Source: Halomicronema sp. CCY15110 (GTDB lineage Bacteria; Cyanobacteriota; Cyanobacteriia; Phormidesmidales; Phormidesmidaceae). Taken from it: 61,124 nucleotides of DNA. Each line of letters starts with the position of its first letter. Positions within the stretch are counted from its first letter, which is position 1. The notes beneath the pieces were generated by a model that was not told the origin of the DNA, did no database searches, and saw only the letters and a list, made by a program, of their open reading frames with translations. The translations under genes and the position numbers were made by a program. Positions 35,759 through 44,646 of the stretch are shown here, one piece after another. The stretch spans positions 1 to 61,124 of the forward strand of contig NZ_JACSWC010000260.1 of assembly GCF_016888165.1 (NCBI RefSeq), in the 5' to 3' direction.

Positions 35759-36385
35759 ATGACGACCCTCGCAGATATCGCCCGCAATCATGGCGTCACG
35801 CCCCAAGCTGTCGGCAAATGGCGCGATGCCGCCCTCACCAAATATGGAAAACTGCCTTATGAGCAGGTGGGCAAGCGCAAGCAGTACACTCCCGACGCTG
35901 TTGCCAAAATCCTAGAATTTGCGCCCTCTCGGCCCATCCGCCACGACTTCCCAACTGGGATGACAACGCCAGAGCCTCCTGCTGTTAAAGTTCCGGTCGA
36001 AATTTACGAAGGCAACGGCTCAAATGCTCTCGACCTTCCTGAACTACCAGAAGCTGTCGATTTGGAGCAATTTCGCCGCGAGGGCTCTGTCGAGATTGAT
36101 CTTTCAACGGCCCAGGCCGCGATCGCACTCACCCAACAGCTCGGCACCGCCATGGAAGCCGACATCGCCCAGCGCTGGCAACAGCTCCAGGCCACCCAGA
36201 AAGCCGCCAAAGACCTGGCAAAAGCCACTCAGGAACTGGATCGGCAAGCCATGGCCTATCGCATTGAAAGCGGCATTCTGGCTAAGTTCCAGGCCAACGA
36301 ATCTGAATCGGTTCAAGAACTTTTAGCCAAGGTCCAAGCCCTGGGAAAGGGACAGGCCGACCCGCAGCCCAACAACGGGGCATAG
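35759..36385 (+). CDS. HTH plus coiled-coil protein, KfrA-like layout
   Basis: This ORF encodes 208 residues. An N-terminal HTH (TLADIARNHGVTPQAVGKWR, residues 3-22) is followed by a flexible, Pro-rich middle and a C-terminal coiled coil at about 115-200 (QRWQQLQATQKAAKDLAKAT). A DNA-binding head on a long alpha-helical tail is the plan of plasmid KfrA proteins, which repress their own promoter and support partition. Homology is not shown. Iteron-like sites lie directly upstream. Confidence 0.65.
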   Translation: MTTLADIARNHGVTPQAVGKWRDAALTKYGKLPYEQVGKRKQYTPDAVAKILEFAPSRPIRHDFPTGMTTPEPPAVKVPVEIYEGNGSNALDLPELPEAVDLEQFRREGSVEIDLSTAQAAIALTQQLGTAMEADIAQRWQQLQATQKAAKDLAKATQELDRQAMAYRIESGILAKFQANESESVQELLAKVQALGKGQADPQPNNGA

Positions 36386-36402
36386 CCTTCGCGGTCGCAG
36401 TC

Positions 36403-36516
36403 GTGGCGATCGCGGCGCTGACCTCACTTGTCCTGATCCTCCGCTTCACTCAGAAACATCATGACCCCAGCATCTACCCAGACCAACCCGTTCCAGCTCA
36501 CCCCGAATCCTTCTGA
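36403..36516 (+). CDS. Possible very small membrane protein
   Basis: From GTG 36403 this frame encodes 37 residues: a hydrophobic stretch (AIAALTSLVLILRF) and a Pro-rich tail. It lies between and overlaps the two larger plus-strand genes in another frame. There is no clear RBS, so it is reported only as a possibility. Confidence 0.2.
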   Translation: MAIAALTSLVLILRFTQKHHDPSIYPDQPVPAHPESF

Positions 36517-36904
36517 CCTGGATGTACACCTTCAAGCTCTCGTCGAGACCCACGGCATCGGCGCAGTGGGCGCATCGTTGGCCCATCAATACGGCAAAAC
36601 TCGCGTCATCGCCGCCACCCTGGGCCAGCGACCGGATACGATTTCCTGCATTTCCATCCAGCATCCACCGCAGAGTCCACCACTCAAGCCGATAGAGATA
36701 CCCCAACCCTGGTATCAAGACGTGCTGGGCGAAATCACTGAACAGCTCGCCGCGATGAGCGATAGCCTGGAGCGCCAAATCACCCATCAGTGTTTAGCTT
36801 CGACCAAGACGGTCTTGCTCAACAGCACCCTGGCTGCACTGGGGGTCGCAATTAACTGCATCCGGCTCTACCAGCAAGACCGCGATGGCGCAGCGCCACT
36901 CTGA
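36461..36904 (+). CDS. Conserved-looking plasmid protein of unknown function
   Basis: The product has 147 residues. HLQALVETHGIGAVGASLAHQYG near 24 looks like a helix-turn-helix-type fold. After a Pro-rich segment (near 72-88) a C-terminal helical region ends in a possible membrane-touching helix (TVLLNSTLAALGVAINCIRLY). It is followed by two more plus-strand genes, apparently one operon leading to the large coiled-coil ATPase-like protein. I do not recognise the family. Confidence 0.6.
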   Translation: MTPASTQTNPFQLTPNPSDLDVHLQALVETHGIGAVGASLAHQYGKTRVIAATLGQRPDTISCISIQHPPQSPPLKPIEIPQPWYQDVLGEITEQLAAMSDSLERQITHQCLASTKTVLLNSTLAALGVAINCIRLYQQDRDGAAPL

Positions 36905-36982
36905 GGAGTATCGCCCACTCCACCGCCTCTGACATCCCAAACCACCAACCCAACCAATCTTTGCTTGACCCAAGGAGATCCC

Positions 36983-37645
36983 ATGCCTCGCAGTATTCGT
37001 GACATCAAAGGTGCCACTGACCGAGCCGCCAAGCGATCGCCCGGTATCGCCAAAGCCGTCCAAACCGGAGCCAAACCCACCGCCCAGGAAAGTGTGGCCC
37101 AAACCCTGGTGCAAAGCGCAGCCCTGGTGCGGGATGAGCATTCCAAGCCGCCCATCCAAAACCTGGAAAACGTCTCTAGCCTCTCACCCACGGACTATAC
37201 CCAGGTCTCCGGCAACGCGCCAGAGATTGCGGATCCTGAATTCAATCGGATGCTGGCTGCCATTCGCCGCAAGATTAACGGGGTCAAAATCATGCGCGAG
37301 AACGCCATCCTCGGCAATGAGGTCGAGGGCCTGCGCGGTGATCTCGCCAAGATGCTGACCTCCCGCGTTAAAGCCGCTACGGGGCTGGAGGGCGTCAGCT
37401 CCGAAGTGGCCCGCCATGAAGCTCAAATCGAGACCACCCGCCTAGAGCGCGAGAAAACCCTCCACAAAGCGCTGGAAGCGGAGGGGCTGGAGGGCCTGCG
37501 GGAGCTGGTGACGCAAAAGTCCCAGCAGGAACATGCGTTCCGCTCGGCCCAGATTGCTCGGTTGGAACGCAAGACGGCCAAGCTGCTGGATGAGGACATC
37601 AATACCGACAGCACTGAGCCCCTCCCGATTGGGGCGGATTACTAG
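36983..37645 (+). CDS. Coiled-coil protein of unknown function
   Basis: The product has 220 residues from ATG 36983, set by aaggaga 7 nt upstream. The N-terminus is basic (MPRSIRDIKGATDRAAKRS) and the C-terminal half is a long charged helix (about 140-205). No catalytic motif was found. It is 46 nt upstream of the 859-residue membrane protein and probably acts with it. Confidence 0.65.
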   Translation: MPRSIRDIKGATDRAAKRSPGIAKAVQTGAKPTAQESVAQTLVQSAALVRDEHSKPPIQNLENVSSLSPTDYTQVSGNAPEIADPEFNRMLAAIRRKINGVKIMRENAILGNEVEGLRGDLAKMLTSRVKAATGLEGVSSEVARHEAQIETTRLEREKTLHKALEAEGLEGLRELVTQKSQQEHAFRSAQIARLERKTAKLLDEDINTDSTEPLPIGADY

Positions 37646-37691
37646 CAACATCAAACCGTAGACAACGCTGTACACAGAAGCAGGCAAGAAC

Positions 37692-40271
37692 ATGCAATAC
37701 CGTCGGCGATGCTCCTCCGGAGCGGTTTCACCAACGCCGCGACTCTGGCTCTGGGCTCTCGTCGCCGTTAGCGGCTTTATGGCCGGTGCCCACTTGGTGG
37801 CTCGCATTCAGGGAAACAACGCGCGAGCAGGCTTCACCACCGGCTTGCTCACCGGCTCCGGGCTGGTCGGGACGATCGCGACGCTGCAGGGCTATCAGGC
37901 CCACAAAGATCACTGCAACGAAGCAAAAGACCTGCGATCGCGGCTCAATGCCCTCAGCTATGAGCTGACCCATACCCAGCGCCTGAAAGACGGGCTGGAG
38001 ACCCGACAGCAGGCGCTCCAGAGCCAACTGACAGAGACGACGCAGCAGGCCCAGAGCGCGACAGCAGCCCTGGAACCGATGCAGCAGCGGGTCGTCGTGG
38101 CCGAAGCGGCGGTGGCCGCTTTGAATGCCTCGGAGAAATCCTTGATCGATAAACTCCGTAAAGCCGAAGCGCGGGTGCAGTCCCTCCAAAGCGTAGCCAC
38201 GGTTAACCGCGAAGAAGACTTTAAGCGGGGTCGCACCTATGAGCGTCGTGCCGCTGAGCAGCAGATAGGCAAAGCCCAGCGGGAGAAGTCGCGGGCGATC
38301 GCGGCTTTGGAACAGCACATGGCCCAAACGGTGGCCGCGCTGGAGACGGAATTGGCAGCAGCACGGGAAGAGATTCAGGAGTGGGAAAGCGAGTTTGAAA
38401 CCCAGATCCAACGCCTTGCCGATGAACAAGAGCAGGCGATCCTGGCGCGAGTGGTGGCCGAGGTCAGGCAAGACTATGAGGCCCGTCTCAAACAGGTCAG
38501 CCAAGCCATTCCCCAAGCCGTGCGCAAGCGCTGTGACAAGTACCGGGAAAAGTGGCTGGCGGAGCTGCGAGCGGAACTGGAGGCCGTTACCGCCGAGCGC
38601 GATCGCGCCTGCCAGCGGTTGGAACACTACGAGCGCGAATTTGTCGGCCTTGCCGCCGATGTGGAACAGCTCAATGACACCGACCTGCATCAGGCCCTGC
38701 AGGCCCAGGTGGAATCCCTTCAGGGAGCCCTGGAGCAGAAGAACCGCACCCTTGAGGACTACCAGGCGGCGATCGCCGATCTGGAAGCGCCCCGGTTGTT
38801 TCCGGGCGGGTATGAGCACCACCGGGGCAACCTGCTGATTCGTCATGCCCACGGCCAGGGCATCATCCTGGATGCCCTGCACCGCAGCCGCCATACCGAA
38901 GCAGGGCAAGAAACCTATTACTTTGCCGCTCGCCGTCCAGAACCACCCCGCGAGGTCTTAGCCAAGCTCAACGGGCAGGCCCTGAAGCTCCAGCACGAGC
39001 TAGATTCCAAGAAGACCGTGCAGTTTGAGTACGATTCGGAATCGCTCACCTATCGCTGTGCCATTCAGATCTTCCAGAAGCGTCTGACGCGGGATGAGAT
39101 TGACCGCAAGTGGCTCAAGGCATCCAAGTTCAAAGCCCTGGTCAAAGATGCCTGTGCCTTCCGCGTATCGGCCAATAAAGGCGGCTCCAAATCCCCCACC
39201 GTGCGCAATATTCTGGGGGCGAAGCTGCTGGAAGGCGAGAAGTTCAAGCTGCGGCGATACGACCCCAGTGCCGGAAGCCGCAAGGACTACTGGCGCATTG
39301 CGCCCACCTGGCGCTCTTACCACGATGCCCTGAAGATGGCGGCGGAAATCGAGAGCCTGATCCTGCGGCGACAGCGGGAGAAGAGTGCTCGCAACGGCGC
39401 GGAGTTTGACTGGGTGTTCTACGTCATCGATGAGTTGGACAACACCATGTCTACTCTGGCCGGGGAGAAGGTAGTCGAAGGAGAAGAGGAGATCTCGGCG
39501 GCGAAGGTGGTCATCAATGCGATCGCGAAAGCCGTCAAGGAGGGGGAGCACCTGCAAATCGGCATCATCATCTGCACCCAGACGCCCAACGTCATGCAGC
39601 TGCGCAAATCCGAGGTGATCGACAAAGCCTTCTTCAACAACCTGGCGCAGATCGTCGTGGAAGCCAACGTGTTTGACTACCTGGCCGCCTCTACCGATCA
39701 GACCAAGAGTGCCCGTCTGGCCAGCGACTACCGAGCCGTTTACGACTGGTGCGATAAGGAGAACGAAAGCATTACGGACGAGGCCCGCAAGTATCGTCCG
39801 GCCCTATTCGTGAACAAGGGCAAGCGGGAGGTGATTGAGCTGCCACCACTGGGTGAATTTGGCTTTGACAAGTTGGAGCCCGGTCAGCCCTATGACTTTG
39901 AGGAATTCAACGCTTATGAGTATGCCGGGGCCAGAAGCCTTGATCAGGCGCTGCTGATGGCCTCCAAAGAGCAGGTGGAGCGCACCAGTCTGCTGCCAAC
40001 GCGATCGCCAAACACCGCCCAAACTGCCGTCAACAATGGTTTGGCCAGAGGCACGATCCAAACTCACCAAAGTAACGGGAATGTGGCTGTCGCCGTCGAT
40101 CCAAAGGTTTTGCCTAAAACTGAAGGAGCACCAATTTGCCCGATTTGCGGGGATACGCTTAAGCCCAACGGAAAGGGGCGGGGCAAGTACACTGGCATGA
40201 AGCAGTTCGCCTGCCGCAGTCAGGACCACACTTCCCAGATGGGTAGCAAGACTTTCTATCAAAGTCGCTAG
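37692..40271 (+). CDS. Large membrane coiled-coil protein with degenerate P-loop ATPase domain and zinc ribbon
   Basis: The 859 residues read as follows. One or two membrane spans lie at 17-75 (LWLWALVAVSGFMAGA, then a Gly-rich second segment). A very long coiled coil covers about 85-370. A C-terminal domain with ATPase features comes next: ANKGGSKSPTVRN near 494 in the place of a Walker A (Lys-Ser kept, the Gly before Lys replaced by Ser), Walker B-like WVFYVIDELDN near 575, and a sensor-like IGIIICTQTP near 630. A zinc ribbon ends the protein (CPICG near 816, then a Cys near 838). It resembles FtsK/HerA-like membrane-anchored motors in layout only. The second Cys pair is incomplete by eye. 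Confidence 0.6.
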   Translation: MQYRRRCSSGAVSPTPRLWLWALVAVSGFMAGAHLVARIQGNNARAGFTTGLLTGSGLVGTIATLQGYQAHKDHCNEAKDLRSRLNALSYELTHTQRLKDGLETRQQALQSQLTETTQQAQSATAALEPMQQRVVVAEAAVAALNASEKSLIDKLRKAEARVQSLQSVATVNREEDFKRGRTYERRAAEQQIGKAQREKSRAIAALEQHMAQTVAALETELAAAREEIQEWESEFETQIQRLADEQEQAILARVVAEVRQDYEARLKQVSQAIPQAVRKRCDKYREKWLAELRAELEAVTAERDRACQRLEHYEREFVGLAADVEQLNDTDLHQALQAQVESLQGALEQKNRTLEDYQAAIADLEAPRLFPGGYEHHRGNLLIRHAHGQGIILDALHRSRHTEAGQETYYFAARRPEPPREVLAKLNGQALKLQHELDSKKTVQFEYDSESLTYRCAIQIFQKRLTRDEIDRKWLKASKFKALVKDACAFRVSANKGGSKSPTVRNILGAKLLEGEKFKLRRYDPSAGSRKDYWRIAPTWRSYHDALKMAAEIESLILRRQREKSARNGAEFDWVFYVIDELDNTMSTLAGEKVVEGEEEISAAKVVINAIAKAVKEGEHLQIGIIICTQTPNVMQLRKSEVIDKAFFNNLAQIVVEANVFDYLAASTDQTKSARLASDYRAVYDWCDKENESITDEARKYRPALFVNKGKREVIELPPLGEFGFDKLEPGQPYDFEEFNAYEYAGARSLDQALLMASKEQVERTSLLPTRSPNTAQTAVNNGLARGTIQTHQSNGNVAVAVDPKVLPKTEGAPICPICGDTLKPNGKGRGKYTGMKQFACRSQDHTSQMGSKTFYQSR

Positions 40272-40405
40272 GCAAGGCTTAGTTTTGGACTACATCGTTC
40301 AAAAATTATTGTTTGAAGCGCCAATTCGTCGTTCGCCCAATTCTGATGAATCCTTGCTGTGCTTGGAGAGTGGTTGCTGCTAATGGGGGGCAACTATTCT
40401 GTCAT

Positions 40406-40492
40406 TTTTAACGATGGAATGCAGCGGCAGTAGGCAACCTTGAAGTCCACACCAGTAACTCTCGCCCGTCCGCTGCCACGCAGTGTTTGGGC
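40406..40492 (-). repeat. Probable attC recombination site 3 (diverged)
   Basis: On the minus strand the site runs from gcccaaac (40492-40485), one base longer than RYYYAAC, to gttaaaa (40412-40406), close to GTTRRRY. The inner arms tggcagcgg and ccgctgca pair with one extrahelical G. The length of 87 bp matches the other two sites. It begins 33 bp beyond the stop of the DUF4236 gene, exactly where a cassette attC belongs. It is weaker than sites 1 and 2. Confidence 0.6.
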
Positions 40493-42031
40493 GACTGACA
40501 ACAACCTAAAACTTTACTTGACCTATCAAGACTTAAGAGGTAATAACTCACCCTTTTTACTACAGGCGAATTTACCATTTAAACTTGTAAATGCTGATGT
40601 TGGATCTAAGGAATCTAAATTCAACTGTTCAAAATCTTGCTTTGAAATCTTGATGTGGAGGGAAGTAATATTTTCAGGGTGTCCGTTAGCTGGATTTACT
40701 TGTTCAGTTAAGCCATGAAGTTCTGCTGTATCTACAGAGTAAATAACCCTGAATGTCTCATGAATCAGGCGCAGAGTTAAACCAGTACAAATGTCAGAAT
40801 ATAATTTGAACCTGTCTTTCTGAGCCATTTTTCTGGAAGACAACTTACCAGTTTTAGTTAAACTCATTTTCTCTTCAGGAACTACGTCTAGCTCTGGCAG
40901 CTCCATGAAAATACAAACCGAGTTAACGTCTACGAACTCAATATCAAAGACAAGAGGAATCGGTAAATCTTCGTTAGAAAGCTCGACTTCGAGCAGTTCT
41001 GCAAGTGGCTCTGGATCTTTTGAATTTACAGCGTTTCTTAACCGTCCTCGATATTGTTCTTCGCTATTCCAAATTCGCTTCCTTTCCTCCTGGGAATTTT
41101 GATGTTCTACCTTCTCTAGCTCAATTTTAGCCAAGTAATCTTTATAAGCTCGTTGCTTGCTACGATTAAACTTGTCATTTTCTTCCTTCAGCCTAGCTTG
41201 CAATCGTTGATCACATAATTTATCTAATCGGTTTCGTTCAAAAGCATAACTTGCTGCTGCTAAAACTAACACCGAAAGCGAAGCCCAAAAGCTTTGGAAC
41301 AGAAGGATAAAACCTAGTCCTATCAAGAAATATGTGATATAAAATCTGGAGCTTTTGCTTCTTATTTCCTGCTTCAGTGTTTCTTTCGAGAAAGTTTTTT
41401 CTGGCTCTGCAAAACTCGAAGGCTCATAAATTTCAGGTTGGTATTCTCCTCTTGGAGCAGTTAAGCTCTCCCAATCAAAAAGCTGCTTCTCTCTATTTTT
41501 TAATATATTTGCTAATGAATCAATTTTTGCTTGAAAAAGTTTATAGCCTTCCTCTGCTTCTTGTAATAGTCTCTGCTTCTCCTCCTCCTTCTGTTGCCTC
41601 AGCAATTCTTTATAAGCCGACCTGTTGCTTGAATGAGAAGAGCTAGACCTTGTGTTTCTACCCGAAGAGGTTTGTGTAACATAACTGATTCCTGTGCCGG
41701 GGATACTGTATGTGGAACGAACCCCTCTACTGCTTACGTTAACTGTTGCTCCCCGACCTCCAAGAGATAGACTGCCTCCGCTCTTACTCAGATTGATCTT
41801 GACACCTGGAGCTATTTTTACCGATTTTCTAAATCTGAATCCCATATAGCCACCATTTGGAATAACTCAGTCTTAGTTTGCCCAAAACATACTGAAGAAC
41901 CTACTTGAAGTACTATCTCGATCAATAGCTCTAATTTCGGGTCACTGCAATAATTTTCACGATAACTTGACCTAGATTCTTACAGATAACCTCTAAACCG
42001 CTGCCCTCACTATCAAGCTGAAGCCACCCAA
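40411..42031 (-). mobile_element. Integron gene cassette 3 (DUF4236 gene)
   Basis: The cassette is bounded by the crossover points of attC 2 (near 42031) and attC 3 (near 40411) and holds one minus-strand gene. It is AT-rich compared with its left neighbour. Its limits depend on attC 3, which is diverged. Confidence 0.55.
40526..41845 (-). CDS. DUF4236 membrane protein
   Basis: This ORF encodes 439 residues. The N-terminal DUF4236 domain is clear: MGFRFRKSVKIAPGVKINLS, then GGRGATVNVSSRGVRSTYSIPGTG in pieces near 28-52. A Ser-rich linker, a coiled coil (about 75-120), two adjacent membrane spans (about 168-205), a second coiled coil (205-265) and a C-terminal beta-rich domain follow. The function of DUF4236 proteins is unknown. 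Large proteins of this type are unusual cargo for a gene cassette, which normally holds a short ORF. Confidence 0.85.
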   Translation of the reverse strand: MGFRFRKSVKIAPGVKINLSKSGGSLSLGGRGATVNVSSRGVRSTYSIPGTGISYVTQTSSGRNTRSSSSHSSNRSAYKELLRQQKEEEKQRLLQEAEEGYKLFQAKIDSLANILKNREKQLFDWESLTAPRGEYQPEIYEPSSFAEPEKTFSKETLKQEIRSKSSRFYITYFLIGLGFILLFQSFWASLSVLVLAAASYAFERNRLDKLCDQRLQARLKEENDKFNRSKQRAYKDYLAKIELEKVEHQNSQEERKRIWNSEEQYRGRLRNAVNSKDPEPLAELLEVELSNEDLPIPLVFDIEFVDVNSVCIFMELPELDVVPEEKMSLTKTGKLSSRKMAQKDRFKLYSDICTGLTLRLIHETFRVIYSVDTAELHGLTEQVNPANGHPENITSLHIKISKQDFEQLNLDSLDPTSAFTSLNGKFACSKKGELLPLKS

Positions 42032-42110
42032 CGTTCCTGTTGAGCGGTCAAACATAACTCCTGTAGCTGATGACACTTTTGCTTAATCCGCTCCAACAGA
42101 ATTGTTATGC
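42026..42110 (-). repeat. attC recombination site 2
   Basis: On the minus strand the left core is gcataac (42110-42104) and the right core gttgggt (42032-42026), a perfect GTTRRRY. The inner arms ctgttggagcgg and ccgctcaacag pair fully except for one extrahelical G. The site is 85 bp long and starts 8 bp after the stop of the gene at 42118-43071. This is the cleanest attC geometry together with site 1. Confidence 0.88.
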
Positions 42111-43214
42111 GGCTTGTTTATCCCTCTTCAGGAACAATGATTGAGAAAATCCTCCTATGATGCTCATCTATAGTCGAAAGTAATCCTCTGTCTTCTGGAT
42201 CCCAAGTAAGCACACGTAACTCAGGTTTACAAACTCGATACAATTCCTCAAATCTTCGTTTATTACTGTGTGGAGAAGATGACAGCACGTGAGCGGCAGT
42301 ATAAGCAATTAGATCTGCTACTTCAAGCAGAGCAGGCTTTGCATTATCTGGAAAAGATTCTGGAATTAATGTTTTTTGAGTTTTTGGATCTTTACTCTGG
42401 TAGTTACGATGAGCTTGAACTCGCTTGCCAAACCAAGGAATCTTAGTGCGGTCTGGGTCAACCCAAACTCGTACATTATCCACACCTAATCTTTCAAATA
42501 GTGGCATTGCAACCCCCTGGAAGAGAATTCCTGCGAGTTGCTTCGTCTCCATTACACATCCAGAAAAATCAGCACTATCCGAAAATTCAGTAGGGTACTC
42601 ATTTCTGTTGACGGCACAAACACAATACATAGGACGGCAAGTACGCAGTTCTCTCAGCAGGATTTTCAAGAAAATGAAAACCTCTTCGTTTGACCACTCC
42701 CGCCAAGCTGATTTGGCTCTGGCATGGTCGTTAAAAAGAACTCGGCAGTGCAATATATCGGAAGGTGATAATCCATGCTCTTTCTTTAACTCTGTGAGTA
42801 AATTTTCTGCTGCTCTCCAATCATGCTTATGAAGAACAAGCAGCCCATAAACCACAACTTCCTTAAACGAACTTTCATCTCCAAAAGCATGAAATAGCTG
42901 CTCATTTACCTGCTGGAAGTGTAAAGGAACAATCATCTCAGAACCACAACCTAAACACACTACCCGTAGAACCCTTTCACCTGGTTGCGGAAATACCTGA
43001 ACTGGCGTTTGTAAGCCACAACCACCAGCCCGAAGATCATGAAGCACGTTAATTGTTAATGGGATCAACATTAGAGTCAGTTCACAAACTTATGATTATC
43101 CTAATAAAGATTTGAGCGTACTTAAGTTATCACCAATCAATGAATACCACTATTTCCTGGTTGGAATTGTGCTGCATAAGTAGGTACGGATAATTAATTC
43201 GAGGTAGAGATAAC
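42032..43214 (-). mobile_element. Integron gene cassette 2 (DUF3800-like gene)
   Basis: The cassette runs from a probable attI-like crossover (gttatct on the minus strand, 43214-43208) to the right core of attC 2, and holds the gene at 42118-43071. With cassette 3 it forms a tandem array on the minus strand, opposite in orientation to cassette 1. No integrase gene adjoins this array. Confidence 0.6.
42118..43071 (-). CDS. DUF3800-like protein in a gene cassette
   Basis: This ORF encodes 317 residues. After an N-terminal zinc-like segment (VVCLGCGSEM near 37) comes HAFGDESSFKEVVVYGLLVL near 61, resembling the D-E-S start of DUF3800, then a mixed alpha/beta body. LLEVADLIAYTAAHVL near 248 corresponds to the conserved Q/E-x-A-D-L-I-A-Y end of that family. 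DUF3800 proteins are predicted RNase H-like nucleases seen in mobile and defence contexts. The assignment is by motif recall. The stop lies 8 bp from attC 2. Confidence 0.65.
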   Translation of the reverse strand: MLIPLTINVLHDLRAGGCGLQTPVQVFPQPGERVLRVVCLGCGSEMIVPLHFQQVNEQLFHAFGDESSFKEVVVYGLLVLHKHDWRAAENLLTELKKEHGLSPSDILHCRVLFNDHARAKSAWREWSNEEVFIFLKILLRELRTCRPMYCVCAVNRNEYPTEFSDSADFSGCVMETKQLAGILFQGVAMPLFERLGVDNVRVWVDPDRTKIPWFGKRVQAHRNYQSKDPKTQKTLIPESFPDNAKPALLEVADLIAYTAAHVLSSSPHSNKRRFEELYRVCKPELRVLTWDPEDRGLLSTIDEHHRRIFSIIVPEEG

Positions 43215-43300
43215 GGCAGCTCAAGGGTTCCAGTCGTTTCCACCTCGGTTTATTTACCCCAAGCTACTTAACTCTTATTAGAGGGAAACTTTCCACCTAA
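43208..43300 (-). other. Second, inverted attI-like region
   Basis: Bases 43268-43300, read on the minus strand, match 32219-32252 beside the integrase gene in roughly nine of ten positions. Both are followed within about 55 bp by a gtta core (43214-43208 here, 32272-32278 there) that begins a gene cassette. The site therefore looks like a duplicated or inverted attI without its own intI, heading cassettes 2 and 3. Confidence 0.6.
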
Positions 43301-43507
43301 AATGATGGACTCTCAAAGTCATTAGAACACCTCAGCCATAAGGCTTTCTATGGCTTTCAAACCCATCTTACAGTAGATAATTATGTGGAATGGTATCACC
43401 CTCCTCAGCGAGAACACATACTCGATTGGTTGCCCTGCACCGCAAACATTCAAGCCTTAACGACCAGAATATTTCCGTTGCTAAAACTAAGTCAGCAATG
43501 ATGGTTA
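43301..43507 (+). other. Open frame without start, possible gene remnant
   Basis: A plus-strand frame of 68 codons runs from just after a TAA at 43298 to a TGA, with no ATG at its head. It reads SLEHLSHKAFYGFQTHL and later DNYVEWYHPPQREH. It looks more like protein than noise and could be a remnant of a transposase or host gene, but I cannot identify it. Nothing else was seen between 43215 and 43545. Confidence 0.25.
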
Positions 43508-43545
43508 CGAGCGAAAATTCCAGCAGGCGAAATCCTCCGACTCCT

Positions 43546-44091
43546 TTACGCTACGGCAGGCTGAATAGCTTCTCGTTGCCGAACCTGCAAAATGCCCTTC
43601 GCGGTCTCTTCAGCCGCTGTCTGGGCTAGCGCTTGCCAGTCATCCTCAGTGAGCATTTGTGCCAGCATCGCGATCGCCTGCGATCGCACCGTCTTCTGCT
43701 CAGGGACAATCTTCTGGGCATCTTCTGCCAGTAGAGCCTCCAGCCAGGTAGCTTGTTCGGGTGTGGGCTGCTGAAGATGCTCAAACAGTCGCCGTTGCGC
43801 TTCGATGTAGACAGCCTCGAAGCTCAGCCCCAATTCCCAGGACTGCAGCCACGCTTTCAGCTCTGGCAACAAAATCGAGAGCAGCTGCACCTGGCGGCGC
43901 CGCTGGCGAAAGGCAGCTGGGGTCACGGTGGCTAATTGCTCAACATAGCCTTTTAAGCCCAGACCGGCTTCAACCTGCCCGCCGCACTCGGCTTCAATGG
44001 CCTCCGTTTCGCGCACCCAGGCGTCATCGTTGAGCAAATCCAGTAAGTTGCCCGTTTTTTTGAGCTGCTGAGCCAAAATCTCGTCATTCAT
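43546..44091 (-). CDS. Helical protein of unknown function, partner of the GNAT-like gene
   Basis: This ORF encodes 181 residues, almost entirely helical with many Leu, Gln and Glu residues and no membrane span. It follows the GNAT-like gene by 9 nt on the minus strand, so the two are probably co-transcribed. No family was recognised. A chaperone, substrate or antitoxin of the acetyltransferase are all conceivable. Confidence 0.6.
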   Translation of the reverse strand: MNDEILAQQLKKTGNLLDLLNDDAWVRETEAIEAECGGQVEAGLGLKGYVEQLATVTPAAFRQRRRQVQLLSILLPELKAWLQSWELGLSFEAVYIEAQRRLFEHLQQPTPEQATWLEALLAEDAQKIVPEQKTVRSQAIAMLAQMLTEDDWQALAQTAAEETAKGILQVRQREAIQPAVA

Positions 44092-44100
44092 GGAAGCTGC

Positions 44101-44646
44101 CTAACGTTGTAATGCCGGGTACTCGAAGTATACCAATCCGTCTTTATCCGGGTCGGGGCCATAGTCGGCCATATTGTTGAGGTGATAAAAGGTTTCAGTT
44201 CTGGGGAGTGAGTGCAGGCCGACGCGCCCCCCATAGCCAAGTTCTACGCTGCGCTGACGAGCCAGCAAAAGGAGCGATCGCCCCACGCCTGCCAGGTAGG
44301 GGGGATCTTCAATGGGCCGACGATTCCACGGGGCCGAAGCCAGGTACTCCACGTAGACCAGGAGCGATCGCGCTGGCAACCAGGATCGGTGCCACTGGGT
44401 TTCTAGCAGCATGACGCCCTGCACCAACTCCTCCCACTCAATGGCGTAGGCTTCGTAGCGGCTATCGTTCACGGCTAAGCGCAGTTTGTAGGCCCAGTCC
44501 CAACTGATATCAGGTTCCTGAGCGGCTTGAAGGATGGCTCGCCAGAAAGTATCAATTTGCTCCACATGCGCCAGCGTGAGGGGACAGAAGGTGGCGGTGA
44601 CAGTTTCGTTAGGCGGCTTTTGGAGCAAAACGGGGCGGCGGGTCAT
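44101..44646 (-). CDS. GNAT-like acetyltransferase
   Basis: The product has 181 residues. The GNAT core is suggested by VMLLETQWH (strand), YLAGVGRSLLLLARQRSVELG near 118 (the Q/RxxGxG/A-type acetyl-CoA loop and helix, here LAGVGRSLL) and VGLHSLPRTETFYHLNNM (motif B region with the usual aromatic before the final helix). Substrate is unknown. It probably pairs with the gene at 43546-44091. Confidence 0.6.
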   Translation of the reverse strand: MTRRPVLLQKPPNETVTATFCPLTLAHVEQIDTFWRAILQAAQEPDISWDWAYKLRLAVNDSRYEAYAIEWEELVQGVMLLETQWHRSWLPARSLLVYVEYLASAPWNRRPIEDPPYLAGVGRSLLLLARQRSVELGYGGRVGLHSLPRTETFYHLNNMADYGPDPDKDGLVYFEYPALQR

